This document shows positions 63,276-64,000 of a stretch of 64,000 nucleotides of DNA, in pieces. The DNA comes from Planococcus wigleyi (lineage in GTDB: Bacteria > Bacillota > Bacilli > Bacillales_A > Planococcaceae). The DNA lies in contig NZ_JACSPU010000005.1 of the NCBI RefSeq assembly GCF_014836985.1, positions 1 through 64,000 on the forward strand, written 5' to 3'. The stretch's first letter is position 1. Each line of letters opens with the position of its first letter. A model generated the notes under the pieces. The model worked only from the letters and a program-made list of their open reading frames with translations, was not told where the DNA came from and did no database searches. Position numbers and translations under genes: made by a program.

Positions 63276-64000
63276 ATGAAACCATACAATAATATCATTG
63301 AACTGATCGGCGATACGCCGGTTGTAAAATTAAACCGCATTGTGCCCCAAGGTGCGGCTGATGTATACGTAAAACTCGAAATGTTCAATCCATCAAAAAG
63401 CGTCAAAGACCGTGCTGCCTTCAACATGATTGAAATGGCTGAAAAAGAAGGCTTGATTGAAGAAGGAGCTACCATCATCGAACCGACCAGCGGCAATACA
63501 GGCATCGGCTTGGCAATGGTCGCTGCTGCAAAAGGCTACCGCTCTATTCTGGTCTTGCCGGATAATGCCACAAAAGAACGCATCAATCTATTGAAGGCAT
63601 TTGGTTCTGAGGTGGTGTTGACCCCTAGCGATGCCAAAATGCCTGGAGCAATCAGCAAAGCACTGGAGCTGCAAAAAGAGATTCCAAACAGCTTTATCCC
63701 GCAGCAATTCGAAAATAAAGCCAATCCTGATATCCACCGCACAACAACAGCGATGGAAATCCTCGAGCAGATGGATGGCAAACTGGATGCGTTTGTGGCA
63801 TCCGCTGGAACTGGCGGCACCATCACAGGCACTGGAGAAACCTTGAAAGAGCATCTTCCGGAGCTGTATATTGCGGTTGTAGAACCAAAAGGATCGCCTG
63901 TATTGTCAGGCGGAAAACCCGGCAAGCACCTGCTAGTGGGTACGAGCCCCGGTTTCATTCCTGATATTTTAAACACGGACGTATACGACGAGATTATGGC
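63276..64000 (+). CDS. cysK: cysteine synthase (partial, cut by right edge)
   Basis: The first 241 codons are present and the frame is still open at 64000. O-acetylserine (thiol)-lyase, PLP-dependent. Schiff-base Lys is in NPSKSVKDRAA (about residue 44), PTSGNTGIG binds substrate, and the phosphate-binding loop is GTGGTITG. Start ATG at 63276 follows AGAAAGG. The CysK/CysM/OAS split cannot be judged from the N-terminus alone; the GTSPGFIPD segment is CysK-like. Confidence 0.88.
   Translation, partial: MKPYNNIIELIGDTPVVKLNRIVPQGAADVYVKLEMFNPSKSVKDRAAFNMIEMAEKEGLIEEGATIIEPTSGNTGIGLAMVAAAKGYRSILVLPDNATKERINLLKAFGSEVVLTPSDAKMPGAISKALELQKEIPNSFIPQQFENKANPDIHRTTTAMEILEQMDGKLDAFVASAGTGGTITGTGETLKEHLPELYIAVVEPKGSPVLSGGKPGKHLLVGTSPGFIPDILNTDVYDEIM

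Overview
The window reads as chromosome of a low-to-mid GC Gram-positive of the order Bacillales, most likely Planococcaceae (Planococcus-like). Support: the MoxR-DUF58-transglutaminase-guaA-pbuG gene order matches Bacillus subtilis yeaC-yeaD-yebA-guaA-pbuG; AGGAGG-type ribosome sites and SigA promoters are everywhere; purine riboswitches, BirA, XylR and catabolite-repression (cre) sites have Firmicutes form; and lipoproteins, a sortase and CotF-like proteins are present. No phage, transposase, CRISPR array or complete tRNA was found. The genus is an inference.

Layout. 1-470: promoter and leader of what looks like an rRNA operon leaving the left edge, plus a short orphan reading frame. 472-8283: purine block, pbuG and guaA each behind its own guanine-type riboswitch, then a transglutaminase/DUF58/MoxR operon. 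8441-10752: NAD salvage (pncB-nadE). 10921-11246: an intergenic transcription unit with its own promoter, terminator and a strongly folded RNA but no reading frame. 11261-17465: a six-gene catabolic operon (TRAP transporter dctPQM, tartrate/D-malate-type dehydrogenase, SDR, aldehyde dehydrogenase) for an unidentified hydroxy acid. 17790-21023: ilvD and two acetyltransferases. 21197-24070: a secreted subtilisin, an NprR/PlcR-type regulator and an overlapping 31-codon propeptide gene, which together look like a peptide quorum-sensing cassette. 24153-31287: GH13 glucosidase, aldo/keto reductase, MecA/PbpC-type penicillin-binding protein, pgi, and bioY under a BirA operator. 31328-42324: housekeeping and small genes (class V aminotransferase, THUMP-type methyltransferase, panE, YkvI, TVP38, hydrolase, two CotF-like proteins, uppP, SDRs with a TetR regulator) and a 21-bp tandem repeat. 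42372-48573: sortase with its MPTTG substrate, RNase H-like protein, Ktr potassium subunit, PhzF, Gfo/Idh/MocA and another aldo/keto reductase. 48652-59007: xylose/xyloside regulon (xylBA, YesL-like protein, sugar ABC transporter without ATPase, XylR, GH43 xylosidase) with three XylR operators, each next to a cre site. 59058-64000: AbrB-type membrane protein, adenine deaminase, thiosulfate sulfurtransferase, and the first 241 codons of a cysteine synthase cut by the right edge.

Genes working together: guanine-type riboswitches tie purine uptake and GMP synthesis to purine level; XylR and CcpA sites tie xyloside import, trimming and isomerisation together; the protease/regulator/peptide cassette suggests density-dependent protease secretion; the TRAP operon couples uptake of an acid to its oxidation. 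The least explained elements are the RNA at 10955-11245 and the peptide cassette at 21197-24070.
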